In this document: positions 27,471-36,682 of the stretch, piece after piece
Position numbering within the stretch: the stretch's first letter is position 1
How the letters are laid out: each line of letters starts with the position of its first letter
Source of the DNA: Devosia sp.
Lineage (GTDB): Bacteria > Pseudomonadota > Alphaproteobacteria > Rhizobiales > Devosiaceae
Assembly (NCBI GenBank): GCA_026126125.1
Contig: JAHCJW010000005.1
Coordinates: 1-61,859 of the forward strand
Length of the DNA stretch: 61,859 bases
Direction: 5' to 3'
Made by a program: the position numbers and the translations under genes
The notes under the pieces: model-generated
What the model was told of the DNA's origin: nothing
Seen by the model: the letters and a program-made list of their open reading frames with translations, nothing else
Database searches by the model: none

Positions 27471-28625
27471 TCAGATCTTTCGTCCCAGCGCGGCGTCGAA
27501 GCGCTGCCAGATGGGGGCCATGTCGACCACGCTCTTGTTGCGCATCGCCTCGTCCATGGCGAGCGCCAGGAGCCCGGCTTCGAGCGCATCGGTAACCGAA
27601 ACCGGCAGCGGCGCGCCATCGATCAGGTGCTTGAGAATATCTGCGGCCATCTGCTCGTCGGCACCGTAGTGCTGGGAGAGCGAGCTGGTCTTGTAAGACT
27701 TGTCCTCGAGCCGCTCGGAGGTGCGACTATCGGTGACTTTGAAGTAATTGCGGATGAAGTCGCCTTCCGCCATGCCCTTGGCGCCGATCACGGCAAAGCG
27801 GCGGAAATCGTCCGGCACGTTGATATTGGTGTGAAAGGTCAGCGCGGCGCCGTTCTCGTACTGAACGATGGCGGTCTGAAAATCGATGATGTCGCCATCG
27901 CTGTCGAACACCTTGTCCGAACCGTTCCAGCCCGAAGGCTTGCGGTGATAGACATTGAGGTCGTTGACGCCCGCATCCTGGGGCGCATTCTTGGGCACGA
28001 AGCTGCGGCGCCCGCCGAAACTGGCGACGTGGCGCGGCCGGCACCCCATGACCCCATTGTAGAGGTCGAGGTCATGGCAACATTTTTCCAGCATGAAGCT
28101 GCCGGCATATTTTTCGTAGCGCCGCCAGTCGCGCATGAAGAAGGCGCCGTGATAGGGCGGGATGTGCTCGGAAGCCTCGATGGAAGCGATATCGCCCAAT
28201 TTGCCTTCGGCCTGCGCCTTGCGCAGATCGACATAAAGCGGAGCATAGCGCAGGACGAGCCCGACCATGACCCTGTCCGAACCGTATTTCCCGAGCAACT
28301 CGGCCAGCGCCAGCGTATCCTCGATCGTCGTCACCACCGGCTTTTCGGCAAAAATCTTGACGCCACGTTCGAGGCCGGTGCGGATGTGATCAAGATGGAG
28401 ATGGTTGGGCGAACCGACCATGAGCAGGTCAAGATCTTCGGCGTCGAGCAACGCCTCGAGGCTATCATAAGCTGAACCGACGGACACGCCGTGTTCGGTC
28501 GCATAGGGCAGACCCGCCGGGGCGGGATCGACATAGCCGACAATGGTGAAATCGCTGTTGGCGGCGGAAAAGATCCGCGCCAGATAACCCAAGCGGTAGC
28601 CGAGGCCGATAATACCTACCCGCAT
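27471..28625 (-). CDS. Gfo/Idh/MocA family oxidoreductase
   Basis: A 384-residue NAD(P)-dependent sugar oxidoreductase. The N-terminal Rossmann strand is VGIIGLGYRLGYLARIF and the EKP catalytic/cofactor motif is in FAEKPVVTT. The C-terminal alpha/beta substrate domain includes CCHDLDLYNGVMGCRP, with an H-x-x-D-like pair. Family members oxidise or isomerise sugars or amino sugars in the cytoplasm, and some are glycosidases. As first gene of the minus-strand locus, 13 bases before the permease, it probably modifies the imported sugar. Exact reaction unknown. Confidence 0.9.
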   Translation of the reverse strand: MRVGIIGLGYRLGYLARIFSAANSDFTIVGYVDPAPAGLPYATEHGVSVGSAYDSLEALLDAEDLDLLMVGSPNHLHLDHIRTGLERGVKIFAEKPVVTTIEDTLALAELLGKYGSDRVMVGLVLRYAPLYVDLRKAQAEGKLGDIASIEASEHIPPYHGAFFMRDWRRYEKYAGSFMLEKCCHDLDLYNGVMGCRPRHVASFGGRRSFVPKNAPQDAGVNDLNVYHRKPSGWNGSDKVFDSDGDIIDFQTAIVQYENGAALTFHTNINVPDDFRRFAVIGAKGMAEGDFIRNYFKVTDSRTSERLEDKSYKTSSLSQHYGADEQMAADILKHLIDGAPLPVSVTDALEAGLLALAMDEAMRNKSVVDMAPIWQRFDAALGRKI

Positions 28626-28742
28626 GTTTCTAACACCCTGACTGCCGCCAATCTCTTCCGGATCGGTCGGGAATTCTGTAAACGATTTTCAAGACTAGGC
28701 GCCTTCTTGACACATTGTCAACACAGATTCCGCACACTGACA

Positions 28743-28879
28743 ATACCAATTTAAGCCACCTTGCAGGCCCGCCCGCAACCGCGGCACTTTGCTGGATTTA
28801 TAGCCTTTTAATTCACATTTCTTGGCATTCCCCATGTGGACAAAGCCCCGGAAATGACGCAGCCTGTTGCAATTGGTAT
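28743..28879. promoter_or_regulatory. Inverted ATACCAATT half-sites in the AT-rich promoter region
   Basis: ATACCAATT at 28743-28751 and its reverse complement within AATTGGTAT (28871-28879) face each other in the 375-base gene-free region 28626-29000, between the divergent sugar locus and the NTF2-like gene. The gap is clearly AT-richer than the surroundings and contains no gene that I can support. A regulator binding both sites with looping is possible (inference). Confidence 0.4.
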
Positions 28880-29000
28880 CCATGTGGCCTCTTTTAAAAT
28901 GTCGCAAATGGATGTCAGCCCTGAAAATTTGATACAGAGTTGGCCGGCGGTCATTTCATCTTCCCGGCAGCACTGAAATCCATCTCGCGCGAGACCTCCG

Positions 29001-29489
29001 ATGAGCCTTTCTGCCAATCCCTTTCCTGCCGATCCCGACCGCTCCGCCATTTGGACCATGCTGGTGCCGCGCGACATTACCGCGTACATCGCCGCGGACT
29101 GGTCGATTGTCGAAGGCGATTTCATTGCCGAAGACTTCATGGGCATCAACGGCAACCGCACCGACAATCCCGATGGCTGGACCATCAGCTTTCCAACCCT
29201 TGCCCATTATCGCGACGAATGGCTGCGCCAGGCCCAGGAGGGTCAGAAAGTGGCCTATGCCGAAGATGTGGAAGCGGGCATTCACCGGGCGACCAGCCTC
29301 ACCGAGATCGAGATCTCCGGCGAGCGCGCCATCGCCCACAAGAAATTCGACGGCACGATCAAAATGGCCGATGGCGGCCTCGACCGGCTGAACTGGCAGA
29401 CGCTGTATTTCTGCCGCAAGGTCGAAGGCCAATGGAAGCTGACCGGTTTTGTGGGCTATCTGCCCTATCCGATGGGCAAGGCCGGCTAA
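29001..29489 (+). CDS. SnoaL/NTF2-like hypothetical protein
   Basis: A 162-residue soluble protein without signal peptide or membrane segment. DITAYIAADWSIVEGDFIAEDFMGINGN and the strand-rich second half (ISGERAIAHKKFDGTIKMADGGLDRLNWQTLYFCRKVEGQWKLTGFVGYLPYP) fit the cone-shaped NTF2/SnoaL fold. That fold hosts many enzymes and binding proteins. No catalytic motif can be named. It starts a plus-strand group with the MFS transporter and second M81 protein, so it may take part in the same uptake or degradation pathway. Confidence 0.7.
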   Translation: MSLSANPFPADPDRSAIWTMLVPRDITAYIAADWSIVEGDFIAEDFMGINGNRTDNPDGWTISFPTLAHYRDEWLRQAQEGQKVAYAEDVEAGIHRATSLTEIEISGERAIAHKKFDGTIKMADGGLDRLNWQTLYFCRKVEGQWKLTGFVGYLPYPMGKAG

Positions 29490-29594
29490 CGAGCGCCGGT
29501 CGGCGCGCCAAGCCTGCGTCCTGCCCGCTCTGGGCAGGACCACTCCCTATCGTCGCCCGCAGCAGCGCGCGGGTGCAAGCCAGCTGAGCACTCC

Positions 29595-30803
29595 ATGACC
29601 TTCCTGTCGTCCCAGCGCCTCACCATGCTGGTTTTTTTCCTGCAACCGATTGCCTTTGGCTCCTGGCTGCCCCGCATCCCCGAAGTGCAGGCAGCCTTGG
29701 GCCTGGGGCCGGCTGCCTTGGGCCTGGGGCCGGCTGCCTTGGCCCTGGCCTTGCTGGGCATGCCTTGCGGCACGCTGTTGACCCTGCCCTTTGCCGGTCC
29801 CCTGGTGGGCCGGATCGGCGGGCGCGCCGCCATCATTTCCGGCTTCGTCTTCTATTCCCTTGCCGTGAGCCTGCCGGCGCTGGCGCCCGACATCATATTC
29901 CTGTTCCTGGCGCTGATGCTGGCCGGCTCGGCGATTTCCTTCGTCGAGCTGGGGCTCAACGTGCAGGCGGACCTGGTGGAAAAGTCCACCGGTACCATGA
30001 TCATGAACACTTCGCACGGATGCTGGTCGCTGGGCATCATGGCCGGCAGCCTCATCGGGTCGGGCCTGGCCGCACTCGGTTTGCCTGCCCCGTTCGCCAT
30101 TCCGCTCGTCGCCTTCGCCGTCTTGCCGCTGGCGCTGGCGGCCGGCATTGCCCTGCCCGCTTTGTCCGATGCCCCGGCCCCGGGCAGCGAGCGGAAATCG
30201 GCCTGGTCCATGCCCAGCTGGGCGCTGGTCGGCATTTGCGCTTTCGTCTTCGGCATCACCATGACGGAAGGGGCGATGGCGGACTGGTCGGCCATCTTCC
30301 TGCGCGATGCGCTGGGCTCGGAAGGCGGGCTGGTGGGCCTTGGCTATTCGGTCTTCGCCCTTCTCGTCGCCACGGGCCGCTTTGGCGGCGACCTGCTCAA
30401 GCGCCGCCTGGGCGCAGTGGGCACGGCACGGCTGTGCGGCACGCTCGGCGTGGTGGGCGGGGCGGTGCTGTTCCTCGCGCCCAATATACCGATGGCGCTG
30501 TTCGGCTTCGGCATTATCGGGCTCGGCGTTTCGGTGGGCTTCCCGCTGGCGGTGACGGCGGCAGCGAGCCTGGGCGATCGCTCGGCCTCGGCCAATGTCG
30601 CGGTCTTGTCCTTCGTCGCCCTGACCGGTTTTCTCATCGGGCCGCCGCTGATCGGTTTCGTCGCCGAACATGCCGATATTCGAACCGGCATCGCCTGCGT
30701 CATTCCCGTTCTGGCGCTCAGCCTGTTTCTGACCGGGCAGCTCAACCCGCGCCCGGCCAAACCCGTCACCAATCCTGAAGCACAGGTGCCTGGAGTTCTC
30801 TGA
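29595..30803 (+). CDS. MFS transporter
   Basis: A 402-residue major facilitator protein with about 12 helices. AIISGFVFYSLAVSLPAL and the conserved MIMNTSHGCWSLGIMAGSLIGSGLAALG segment (helices 4-5) place it with fucose-permease-like/YbjJ-type transporters. A perfect 21-base tandem duplication near residues 34-47 repeats ALGLGPA at the end of the first helix region. Its TGA overlaps the ATG of the M81 gene by one base, which suggests that it imports or exports the substrate of that enzyme. Confidence 0.87.
   Translation: MTFLSSQRLTMLVFFLQPIAFGSWLPRIPEVQAALGLGPAALGLGPAALALALLGMPCGTLLTLPFAGPLVGRIGGRAAIISGFVFYSLAVSLPALAPDIIFLFLALMLAGSAISFVELGLNVQADLVEKSTGTMIMNTSHGCWSLGIMAGSLIGSGLAALGLPAPFAIPLVAFAVLPLALAAGIALPALSDAPAPGSERKSAWSMPSWALVGICAFVFGITMTEGAMADWSAIFLRDALGSEGGLVGLGYSVFALLVATGRFGGDLLKRRLGAVGTARLCGTLGVVGGAVLFLAPNIPMALFGFGIIGLGVSVGFPLAVTAAASLGDRSASANVAVLSFVALTGFLIGPPLIGFVAEHADIRTGIACVIPVLALSLFLTGQLNPRPAKPVTNPEAQVPGVL
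29694..29735 (+). repeat. Perfect 21-base tandem duplication inside the MFS gene
   Basis: Two identical in-frame units (29694-29714 and 29715-29735) each encode ALGLGPA. A diverged third partial copy (ALALAL) follows. The reading frame is kept. Confidence 0.9.
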
Positions 30804-32236
30804 TGCGTATCGCCGTTGCCGGACTGCATACCGAATGCAGCACCTATAATCCCGTTCTCGCCCGCGAGGCCGATTTCCGCGTGCTGCGCGGGCCCGGCAT
30901 GCTCAAGGATGGCTATTTCGACTTCCTGACGCATTTTCCGGCCGAGTTCATCACCATCCTTCACGCCCGCGCCATTGCCGGAGGCCCGGTAGAACACGGG
31001 CTCTACCAGCGCTGGAAGGGCGAAATCCTCGACGGGCTCAAGGCGGCGCTGCCGCTCGATGGCGTCTATCTTGCGCTGCATGGCGCCATGTTCGTCGAAG
31101 GCATGTTCGACGCCGAGGGCGATTTCATCGCGGCGGTGCGCGAGGTGGTCGGCCCCGAGGTGATCATTGCCACCAGCTACGACCTGCACGGCAATGTCAG
31201 CCAGCGCATTATCGACAATCTCGATATATTTTCCACCTATCGCACTGCCCCCCATATCGACGTTCCCGACACCATGCGCCGGGCGGTGACCATGCTGGTG
31301 CGCGCCCTCTCCACCGGCGTTCGGCCCAAACTGGCCTGGGCGCCGGTGCCCGTGCTGCTGCCGGGCGAGCGCACCTCGACCCAGGACGAGCCGGCGCGCA
31401 GCTTTTATGCGCGCATGCACCAGATCGAGGAGCCGACCGGCATCTGGGACGCCTCGTTCCAGGTCGGCTATGTGTGGGCCGACGAGGAGCGCGCCACCGC
31501 CTGCGCCATCATTACCGGCACCGACCGTACAGCGATGGAAGCTGCAGCACGGCAATTGGCCCAGGACTACTGGGATGCGCGCGAAAAATTCGTTTTCGGC
31601 ATGGAGACCGGATCGATCGAGGACTGCGTGGCCCGGGCCATCGCCAGCCCGACCGGGCCAGTGGTGCTGGCCGAATCGGGCGACAACCCCACGGGCGGGG
31701 GCGTGGGCGACCGCGCCGAAATGCTGGCCGCCTTGATGGCCGGCGGGGCGCAAGGCTGCATCTTTGCCGGCATTGCCGACCAGGCCGCCACCGAGACCGC
31801 CTATCAGGCGGGAATCGGCGCGCGTGTGCGGCTGCATATCGGGGCCAGCCTTGATCCGTCCAGCACGCCGGTCGAGGCTGAAGCGGAGGTTCGCTTCCTT
31901 CTCGAAGGCACGAGCGCGCTGTTCCGCGAGGCGGTGGTCCGCATCGGCGGCATCGATCTGGTGCTGACGGCGCGGCGGCGTCCCTTCCACAATATCGCCG
32001 ACTTCACCCGGCTCGGGCTCGACCCGCGCGCGGCAAAGATCGTGGCGGTGAAGTCGGGCTATCTTTCGCCCGAGCTGGGGCCCATCGCCAATCCCGGCAT
32101 CATGGCATTGTCGCCCGGCGTGGTCGATCAGTTCGTCGAACGCACCGAGCGCCGGCATACGCCGCGCCCGAGTTATCCTTTCGATGTCGATTTCACCTAT
32201 GTGCCGCAGGTGCGCTGGTCGGCGCTGGCCCGCTAA
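30803..32236 (+). CDS. M81 family metallopeptidase (MlrC-like), second copy
   Basis: A 477-residue MlrC/DUF1485 protein starting RIAVAGLHTECSTYNPV. Candidate metal ligands are in SYDLHGNVS (D-x-H) and TAPHIDVPDTMRRA. The C-terminal domain opens with VLAESGDNPTGGGVGDRAE. It differs clearly from the copy at 18391 (separate subfamilies by eye). It is translationally coupled to the MFS gene and followed by a DeoR regulator and a hydratase, so a catabolic module is likely. Substrate unknown; family members hydrolyse peptides or possibly cyclic amides. Confidence 0.88.
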   Translation: MRIAVAGLHTECSTYNPVLAREADFRVLRGPGMLKDGYFDFLTHFPAEFITILHARAIAGGPVEHGLYQRWKGEILDGLKAALPLDGVYLALHGAMFVEGMFDAEGDFIAAVREVVGPEVIIATSYDLHGNVSQRIIDNLDIFSTYRTAPHIDVPDTMRRAVTMLVRALSTGVRPKLAWAPVPVLLPGERTSTQDEPARSFYARMHQIEEPTGIWDASFQVGYVWADEERATACAIITGTDRTAMEAAARQLAQDYWDAREKFVFGMETGSIEDCVARAIASPTGPVVLAESGDNPTGGGVGDRAEMLAALMAGGAQGCIFAGIADQAATETAYQAGIGARVRLHIGASLDPSSTPVEAEAEVRFLLEGTSALFREAVVRIGGIDLVLTARRRPFHNIADFTRLGLDPRAAKIVAVKSGYLSPELGPIANPGIMALSPGVVDQFVERTERRHTPRPSYPFDVDFTYVPQVRWSALAR

Positions 32237-32307
32237 AGCCGCATTGGGGGCGCTTGCCCGCTCCAAAGGCTTTCGCTAAGCACGGTGCGACAGCGTAGGC
32301 TCCCCCG

Positions 32308-33096
32308 ATGACCCCTTCCATGCGCCAGACCCAGATCGTTGAGCTCGCCCGGCAAAAGGGCGGGGTGAGCGTCGAGCAACTGGTCGCGGTGTTCGCGGTG
32401 ACGCCGCAGACGATCCGCAAGGATCTCAACCTGCTGTGCGAACGCGGCACGCTCCTGCGCACCCATGGCGGGGCCATCCACCCCTCCGGGGTCGAGAATA
32501 TGGAATATGAGGCGCGTCGGCAGATCGCCACGGCCCAGAAACAGGCCATCGGCCAGGCCGCCGCCGCTCTCATCCCCGACGATGCCTCCTTGTTCATCAA
32601 TATCGGCACCACTACCGAAGCGGTCAGCCAGGCACTCAGTGGCCATCACGGGCTGATGGTGATCACCAACAATATCAATGTCGCCAATCGCCTGCGCACC
32701 GTGCCCAGTATCGAGGTGGTGATCGCCGGCGGGGTGGTGCGCCCTGCCGATGGCGGGATCGTGGGCGAGGCCGCAGTGGATTTCATCCGCCAGTTCAAGG
32801 TGGATTTCGCCGTGATCGGCGTTTCGGCCATCGATGCCGATGGCGCCCTGCTCGATTTCGACTTTCGGGAGGTAAAAGTGGCGCAGGCGATCATCGCCAA
32901 TGCCCGCCATGTCATCGTCGTCTCGGATGCGACAAAATTCGCGCGTACGGCTCCGGTGCGGATCGGCCATCTCAGCCAGGCGCACACATTCATCACCGAC
33001 CACTGCCCGCATGCCTCGATCCGGCAGATCTGCGCCGAACACGGCATCAGCCTGATCGAAACGGGGCTTCTGGCCGATACTGGAGACACGGCATGA
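32308..33096 (+). CDS. DeoR-family transcriptional regulator
   Basis: A 262-residue repressor. The N-terminal HTH is QTQIVELARQKGGVSVEQLVAVFAVTPQTIRKDLNLLCERGTLLRTHGGA. The effector domain shows LFINIGTTTEAVSQAL, ITNNINVANRL and VEVVIAGGVVRPADGGIVG-like segments, typical of DeoR proteins sensing sugar phosphates. It overlaps the start of the hydratase by ATGA. It probably controls the MFS-M81 module (inference from position). Confidence 0.92.
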   Translation: MTPSMRQTQIVELARQKGGVSVEQLVAVFAVTPQTIRKDLNLLCERGTLLRTHGGAIHPSGVENMEYEARRQIATAQKQAIGQAAAALIPDDASLFINIGTTTEAVSQALSGHHGLMVITNNINVANRLRTVPSIEVVIAGGVVRPADGGIVGEAAVDFIRQFKVDFAVIGVSAIDADGALLDFDFREVKVAQAIIANARHVIVVSDATKFARTAPVRIGHLSQAHTFITDHCPHASIRQICAEHGISLIETGLLADTGDTA

Positions 33097-33833
33097 TTTC
33101 TACGCCCGAGGAACTGGCCCGCCGCCTCGCCGCCGCCCATGACGGTGGAGAGCCCGTCGGCGCGGTGTCGCCGGACCTGATCCCGGCGGACCTCGTGGGC
33201 GTCTATGCGTTGCAGGATCGGATCATGGCCCTGTTGGGTCCGCTGGGCGGCTGGAAGATCATGGTCGGGTCCGAGGGCGAACCGCTGTGCTCGCCCATCC
33301 CTCTCAGTCGGTATTTGCCGGACGGGGCTGACATCGACGCCGGTCGACATCGGCTGATCATCGCGGAAGTGGAGGTGGCGGTGCAATTGGGGGCGGACCT
33401 TACCCCCGGCTCCGAGGTCGAAGCGGCTATCGCCAGCCTTCATCCGGTGCTGGAGTTCATCGGCGATCCCTTTGCCGACCGCGGCAGGGCCGAACGCAAT
33501 CTGCAACTGGGCGATTTGCAGAGCAACGGCCTTGTCGTGGTGGGTCCGGCGCTGGATCGCAGCGTCATCGGCGCTCTATCCACGCTGCCGGTCGGGCTCG
33601 ATTATGACGAGCAGACGGTCAAGACCGGCGAAGGCGGCGCCAGCTGGAACGATATCGTCGCCGCCCTCACCTGGCTCGCTTCGCATGCCGCCGGGCGTGG
33701 CCTGCCGCTGCGTGCCGGGCAGATCATCATCACCGGCGCGCGCCTTCTGGCACCCCTGACGGGCGCGCGAATGATCGACGGGACGCTGGGCGAGTGGGGC
33801 CGCGTCACGGCAAAATGCCGCTTTACAGCATGA
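33093..33833 (+). CDS. 2-keto-4-pentenoate hydratase-like protein
   Basis: A 246-residue member of the fumarylacetoacetate hydrolase/MhpD superfamily. LGGWKIMVGSEGEPL, IIAEVEVAVQLGADLTPG (acidic metal ligands E-x-E), HPVLEFIGDPFAD, LQSNGLVVVGPALD and a Gly-rich C-terminus match hydratases that add water to 2-hydroxy-dienoates. The family normally has about 260 residues. Start coupled to the DeoR stop. Its 3' end overlaps the convergent che-operon terminal gene by 11 bases. It may process a keto acid made by the upstream module. Confidence 0.82.
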   Translation: MISTPEELARRLAAAHDGGEPVGAVSPDLIPADLVGVYALQDRIMALLGPLGGWKIMVGSEGEPLCSPIPLSRYLPDGADIDAGRHRLIIAEVEVAVQLGADLTPGSEVEAAIASLHPVLEFIGDPFADRGRAERNLQLGDLQSNGLVVVGPALDRSVIGALSTLPVGLDYDEQTVKTGEGGASWNDIVAALTWLASHAAGRGLPLRAGQIIITGARLLAPLTGARMIDGTLGEWGRVTAKCRFTA

Positions 33834-35550
33834 AGTCGGCCATATCGAGATCCGCCTCTGGCTCTGCCTGAAGCGCAGAGGCCGGCGCCCCGAACAGACC
33901 GGCATGGATCGTGCGCTCGGCCTCCATCGTATAGGCCTTGCGCAAGGCTTCAAGCAGCGCGGCGAGACCGGCCGAGGGGCTTGAGGGGGGCGGCGTTGGC
34001 GACAGCGCCGCAATCTGCAGCGCGATATCGGCCATGCCTTCGGCCAGCGCCGCCTGGCCCTGCATGCCCGAGGCCGCTGCCCGCAGAAGCGCGATGACCT
34101 TGGGGCCATCGGCATTGAGACTGTCGAGCGCCTCGACGAGACGGTCGTCGAGACTGGTCAACAGGGTCAGGGCATGGCTGGCCTGCTGTTCGAGCCGCCC
34201 GATCTGACCGGCATTGTCCCCGGCCGCTGCGGCGCCGAATGCCTGGGCCAGCGCCGAGGATTCATCGAGCTGGGTCATGGCCGCCTCGGCCGCCACCACA
34301 GTCTCGCTGGTCAATTCGCGCAACTGGGTGGCAATGACGGTCAGCGAAGCGCCCCTGGGCCCTAACTGGGCGCAGCGGACCGCTGCATTGAGGCTGACGA
34401 GCCGCATATTGGCTTCGATATCCTGCACGGCGGCCACATGGCCAAGAAGCACGGTGACCGTGTCGTGCACGGCGGTGGCGACCGCTTCGAGCTTGGAGCG
34501 CTCGATTTCGCAATCGCGCAGAATGGCCGAGGCGGTGCGCAATTGCGCGTTGAGCGTGGCCATGACCGAGGTGCTGCCCTGGTCGCTCCCATAAAGGTCG
34601 CGGCTGCGCGCCATGATCACGCCGGCGTCACTGGACAGAGCGTCGAGCGCTTTTTCGGCCTCTTCGACCTCCTCGACGAAGCTGGCGGCCGCGCCGCCCA
34701 ATTGCGCTTCAAGCAAGGCGGCGAGAGCGGAACGAACCTCATCGCGTTCCCCCTCGGCGAACACCGTCTCGCCGACAGCATGACCACCGAGCACAGCGCC
34801 CAGCCTCGTCAGCCCATCCTCGATATGCTCGAGGCGCTGGCGGGTGGAATCGCCCACCTGCAAGGCCATGACGGCATTGCCGATCCTTCCGACGATCTGG
34901 CGCGACACCCTTCCGGTCTCGGCGCTCCCCGCCGCCGCCGCCTCGCGCTGATGGCCCAGCGCCTCCAGCGTCTGTTCGAGGCTGCGCGACAATTCGGTCA
35001 GCGTATTGGCGTGGCTTTCTTCGAAGCGGGCGCGCTGACTGGCGGCCTTGGCCACCTCGGCGGTCAATTGCCGATAGACCTGGGAAAATTCCTGGATGGT
35101 CTGGCTGGCCGTGGCCGAGAGCGTGGAGATATCGGTGGTGAACACGTCGAAATCATCGCTGTCGCCGACAATGCCGGCCGCCGTGACCCGGGCGTTGACC
35201 GAGACGATGCCCATCATCTTGACGGCCCGGCGCAAGTCGCCGATCGGCGCGTTGGCGGCGGCCACCACATCGACGAGGCGCGACAGGTCCGCCTTTTCCT
35301 GAACGAAATTTTCGGAAAGCTCGCCCGCCTTTTGCGCCACGGCCCGCAACTGGGCGCTGGCTTCCTCGACTTCGGCCCCTTGCAGGGCGTTGGGCAGGGC
35401 TTCGAAAAGCCGCGTCAATTTATTGAGCATTGAGGCGCCTTCGGTGAGGCGCGCCCCCACCGAGACGAAGGCATTTTCGATCTGCTGGCGCGGCTGGGCC
35501 AGCGCTTCGGCAAGGCGGGTGACATCGGCGGGGGCGGGCGTCCGGGTCAT
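33823..35550 (-). CDS. Soluble MCP-like protein with CheZ-like D-x-T-x-Q motif
   Basis: A 575-residue, mostly helical protein without transmembrane or signal segments, last gene of the che operon (ATGA overlap with cheB). Two degenerate receptor-tip-like hairpins are visible: [31 protein letters not shown] (115-145) and [30 protein letters not shown] (384-413). They recall the [17 protein letters not shown]...[10 protein letters not shown] segment. Between them [19 protein letters not shown] (229-247) has D234-x-T-x-Q238, the spacing of the CheZ phosphatase motif DLTGQ. The protein ends in an acidic peptide DLDMADFML, reminiscent of the CheY-binding tail of CheZ. A CheY-P phosphatase or scaffold role is inferred. 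Confidence 0.8.
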   Translation of the reverse strand: MTRTPAPADVTRLAEALAQPRQQIENAFVSVGARLTEGASMLNKLTRLFEALPNALQGAEVEEASAQLRAVAQKAGELSENFVQEKADLSRLVDVVAAANAPIGDLRRAVKMMGIVSVNARVTAAGIVGDSDDFDVFTTDISTLSATASQTIQEFSQVYRQLTAEVAKAASQRARFEESHANTLTELSRSLEQTLEALGHQREAAAAGSAETGRVSRQIVGRIGNAVMALQVGDSTRQRLEHIEDGLTRLGAVLGGHAVGETVFAEGERDEVRSALAALLEAQLGGAAASFVEEVEEAEKALDALSSDAGVIMARSRDLYGSDQGSTSVMATLNAQLRTASAILRDCEIERSKLEAVATAVHDTVTVLLGHVAAVQDIEANMRLVSLNAAVRCAQLGPRGASLTVIATQLRELTSETVVAAEAAMTQLDESSALAQAFGAAAAGDNAGQIGRLEQQASHALTLLTSLDDRLVEALDSLNADGPKVIALLRAAASGMQGQAALAEGMADIALQIAALSPTPPPSSPSAGLAALLEALRKAYTMEAERTIHAGLFGAPASALQAEPEADLDMADFML

Positions 35551-36674
35551 GAGCTGGCTCCGGTGGAACGGGGGGCATTGCGGGCAAAGGCGGTGATCTC
35601 GCCCGCCATTTTCGACAGGGGCAGCACACGGGCGGCGGCACCGCGCTGGATCGCCTCCTTGGGCATGCCGAAAACGACCGAGCTTTCTTCGTCCTGGGCG
35701 ATGGTGTGAGAGCCCATCTGCCGCATTTCGAGCAGGCCGCGCGCGCCATCGTCGCCCATGCCGGTGAGCAGCATGCCAAGCGCATTGCGGCCGGCCGCCT
35801 GGGCGGTGGAGCGGAACAGCACGTCGACCGAAGGGCGGTGACGCGAAATATGCGGTCCCTCGAGGATCCTCACCGTGTAGCGATTGGCGTTGCGGACCAG
35901 TTGCATATGCACATTGCCCGGCGCGATCAGCGCGCGACCGGCCATGACCAGATCGCCGTCCTCGGCTTCCTTGACCTCGACGGCGCAGCCGGCATTGAGC
36001 CGCCGCGCGAAGGCGGTGGTGAATTTTTCGGGCATGTGCTGCACGATGAGAATGGCCGGGCTGATGGCGGGCAGGGCTTCGAGCACTTCGCGCAGCGCCT
36101 CGGTGCCGCCGGTCGAGGCGCCGATCGCAACGAGGGGCTCGGTCACCGGCATGCGGGCGATGACGCTCTCGCGGCGCGTGTCGGACAGGGGCGGAATGAT
36201 GGCGTCGGCGGTGAGCTTGGCTTCCACCGTCAGCGCCGGCGCCGCCTTTTTGCGGCCGCGCAGCTTGGCATGGGCCGCCGCCTTGGCCGCATCGCAGATG
36301 CGCATGCGCGATTCCTGCAGGAACTGCGCGGTGTCGACGCGCGGCTTGGCCACCACATCGACCGCGCCCGCCTCGAGCGCCTGCATCAGCGTGTCCGACC
36401 CCGCCTGCGCCAGGCTCGAACAGATCACCACCGGAATGGGACGCTGCGACATGATCTTCTTGAGGAAGGTGATGCCATCCATGCGCGGCAGCTCGATATC
36501 GAGAAACATGACATCGGGCACTTCCTGGCGGATGCGCTCGACCGCGACATAGGGATCGGCAGCGGTGCCCATCACCTCGAGATCGGGATCGGCGGAGATG
36601 ATCTCGCTCAATGTCGTGCGCACCGAGGCGCTGTCATCGACGATGAGGACGCGGATCTTGTTGGAGGCGGACAT
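35547..36674 (-). CDS. cheB: Chemotaxis response regulator / protein-glutamate methylesterase CheB
   Basis: About 375 residues. The receiver domain (1-120) has phospho-acceptor D59 in [13 protein letters not shown] linker of about 55 residues precedes the methylesterase domain with catalytic triad S187 (IGASTGG), H213 (VQHMPE) and D309 (GMGDDGARG). It demethylates or deamidates receptor glutamates and is activated by CheA phosphorylation. The frame also opens four codons earlier at a GTG that overlaps the cheR stop; neither start has a convincing ribosome site. All catalytic residues are intact. Confidence 0.96.
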   Translation of the reverse strand: MSASNKIRVLIVDDSASVRTTLSEIISADPDLEVMGTAADPYVAVERIRQEVPDVMFLDIELPRMDGITFLKKIMSQRPIPVVICSSLAQAGSDTLMQALEAGAVDVVAKPRVDTAQFLQESRMRICDAAKAAAHAKLRGRKKAAPALTVEAKLTADAIIPPLSDTRRESVIARMPVTEPLVAIGASTGGTEALREVLEALPAISPAILIVQHMPEKFTTAFARRLNAGCAVEVKEAEDGDLVMAGRALIAPGNVHMQLVRNANRYTVRILEGPHISRHRPSVDVLFRSTAQAAGRNALGMLLTGMGDDGARGLLEMRQMGSHTIAQDEESSVVFGMPKEAIQRGAAARVLPLSKMAGEITAFARNAPRSTGASS

Positions 36675-36682
36675 CGGCGGGC

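Noticed and set aside
30344-32266. 640-codon minus-strand open frame
   Set aside because: Antisense to the MFS and M81 genes, no recognisable domain.
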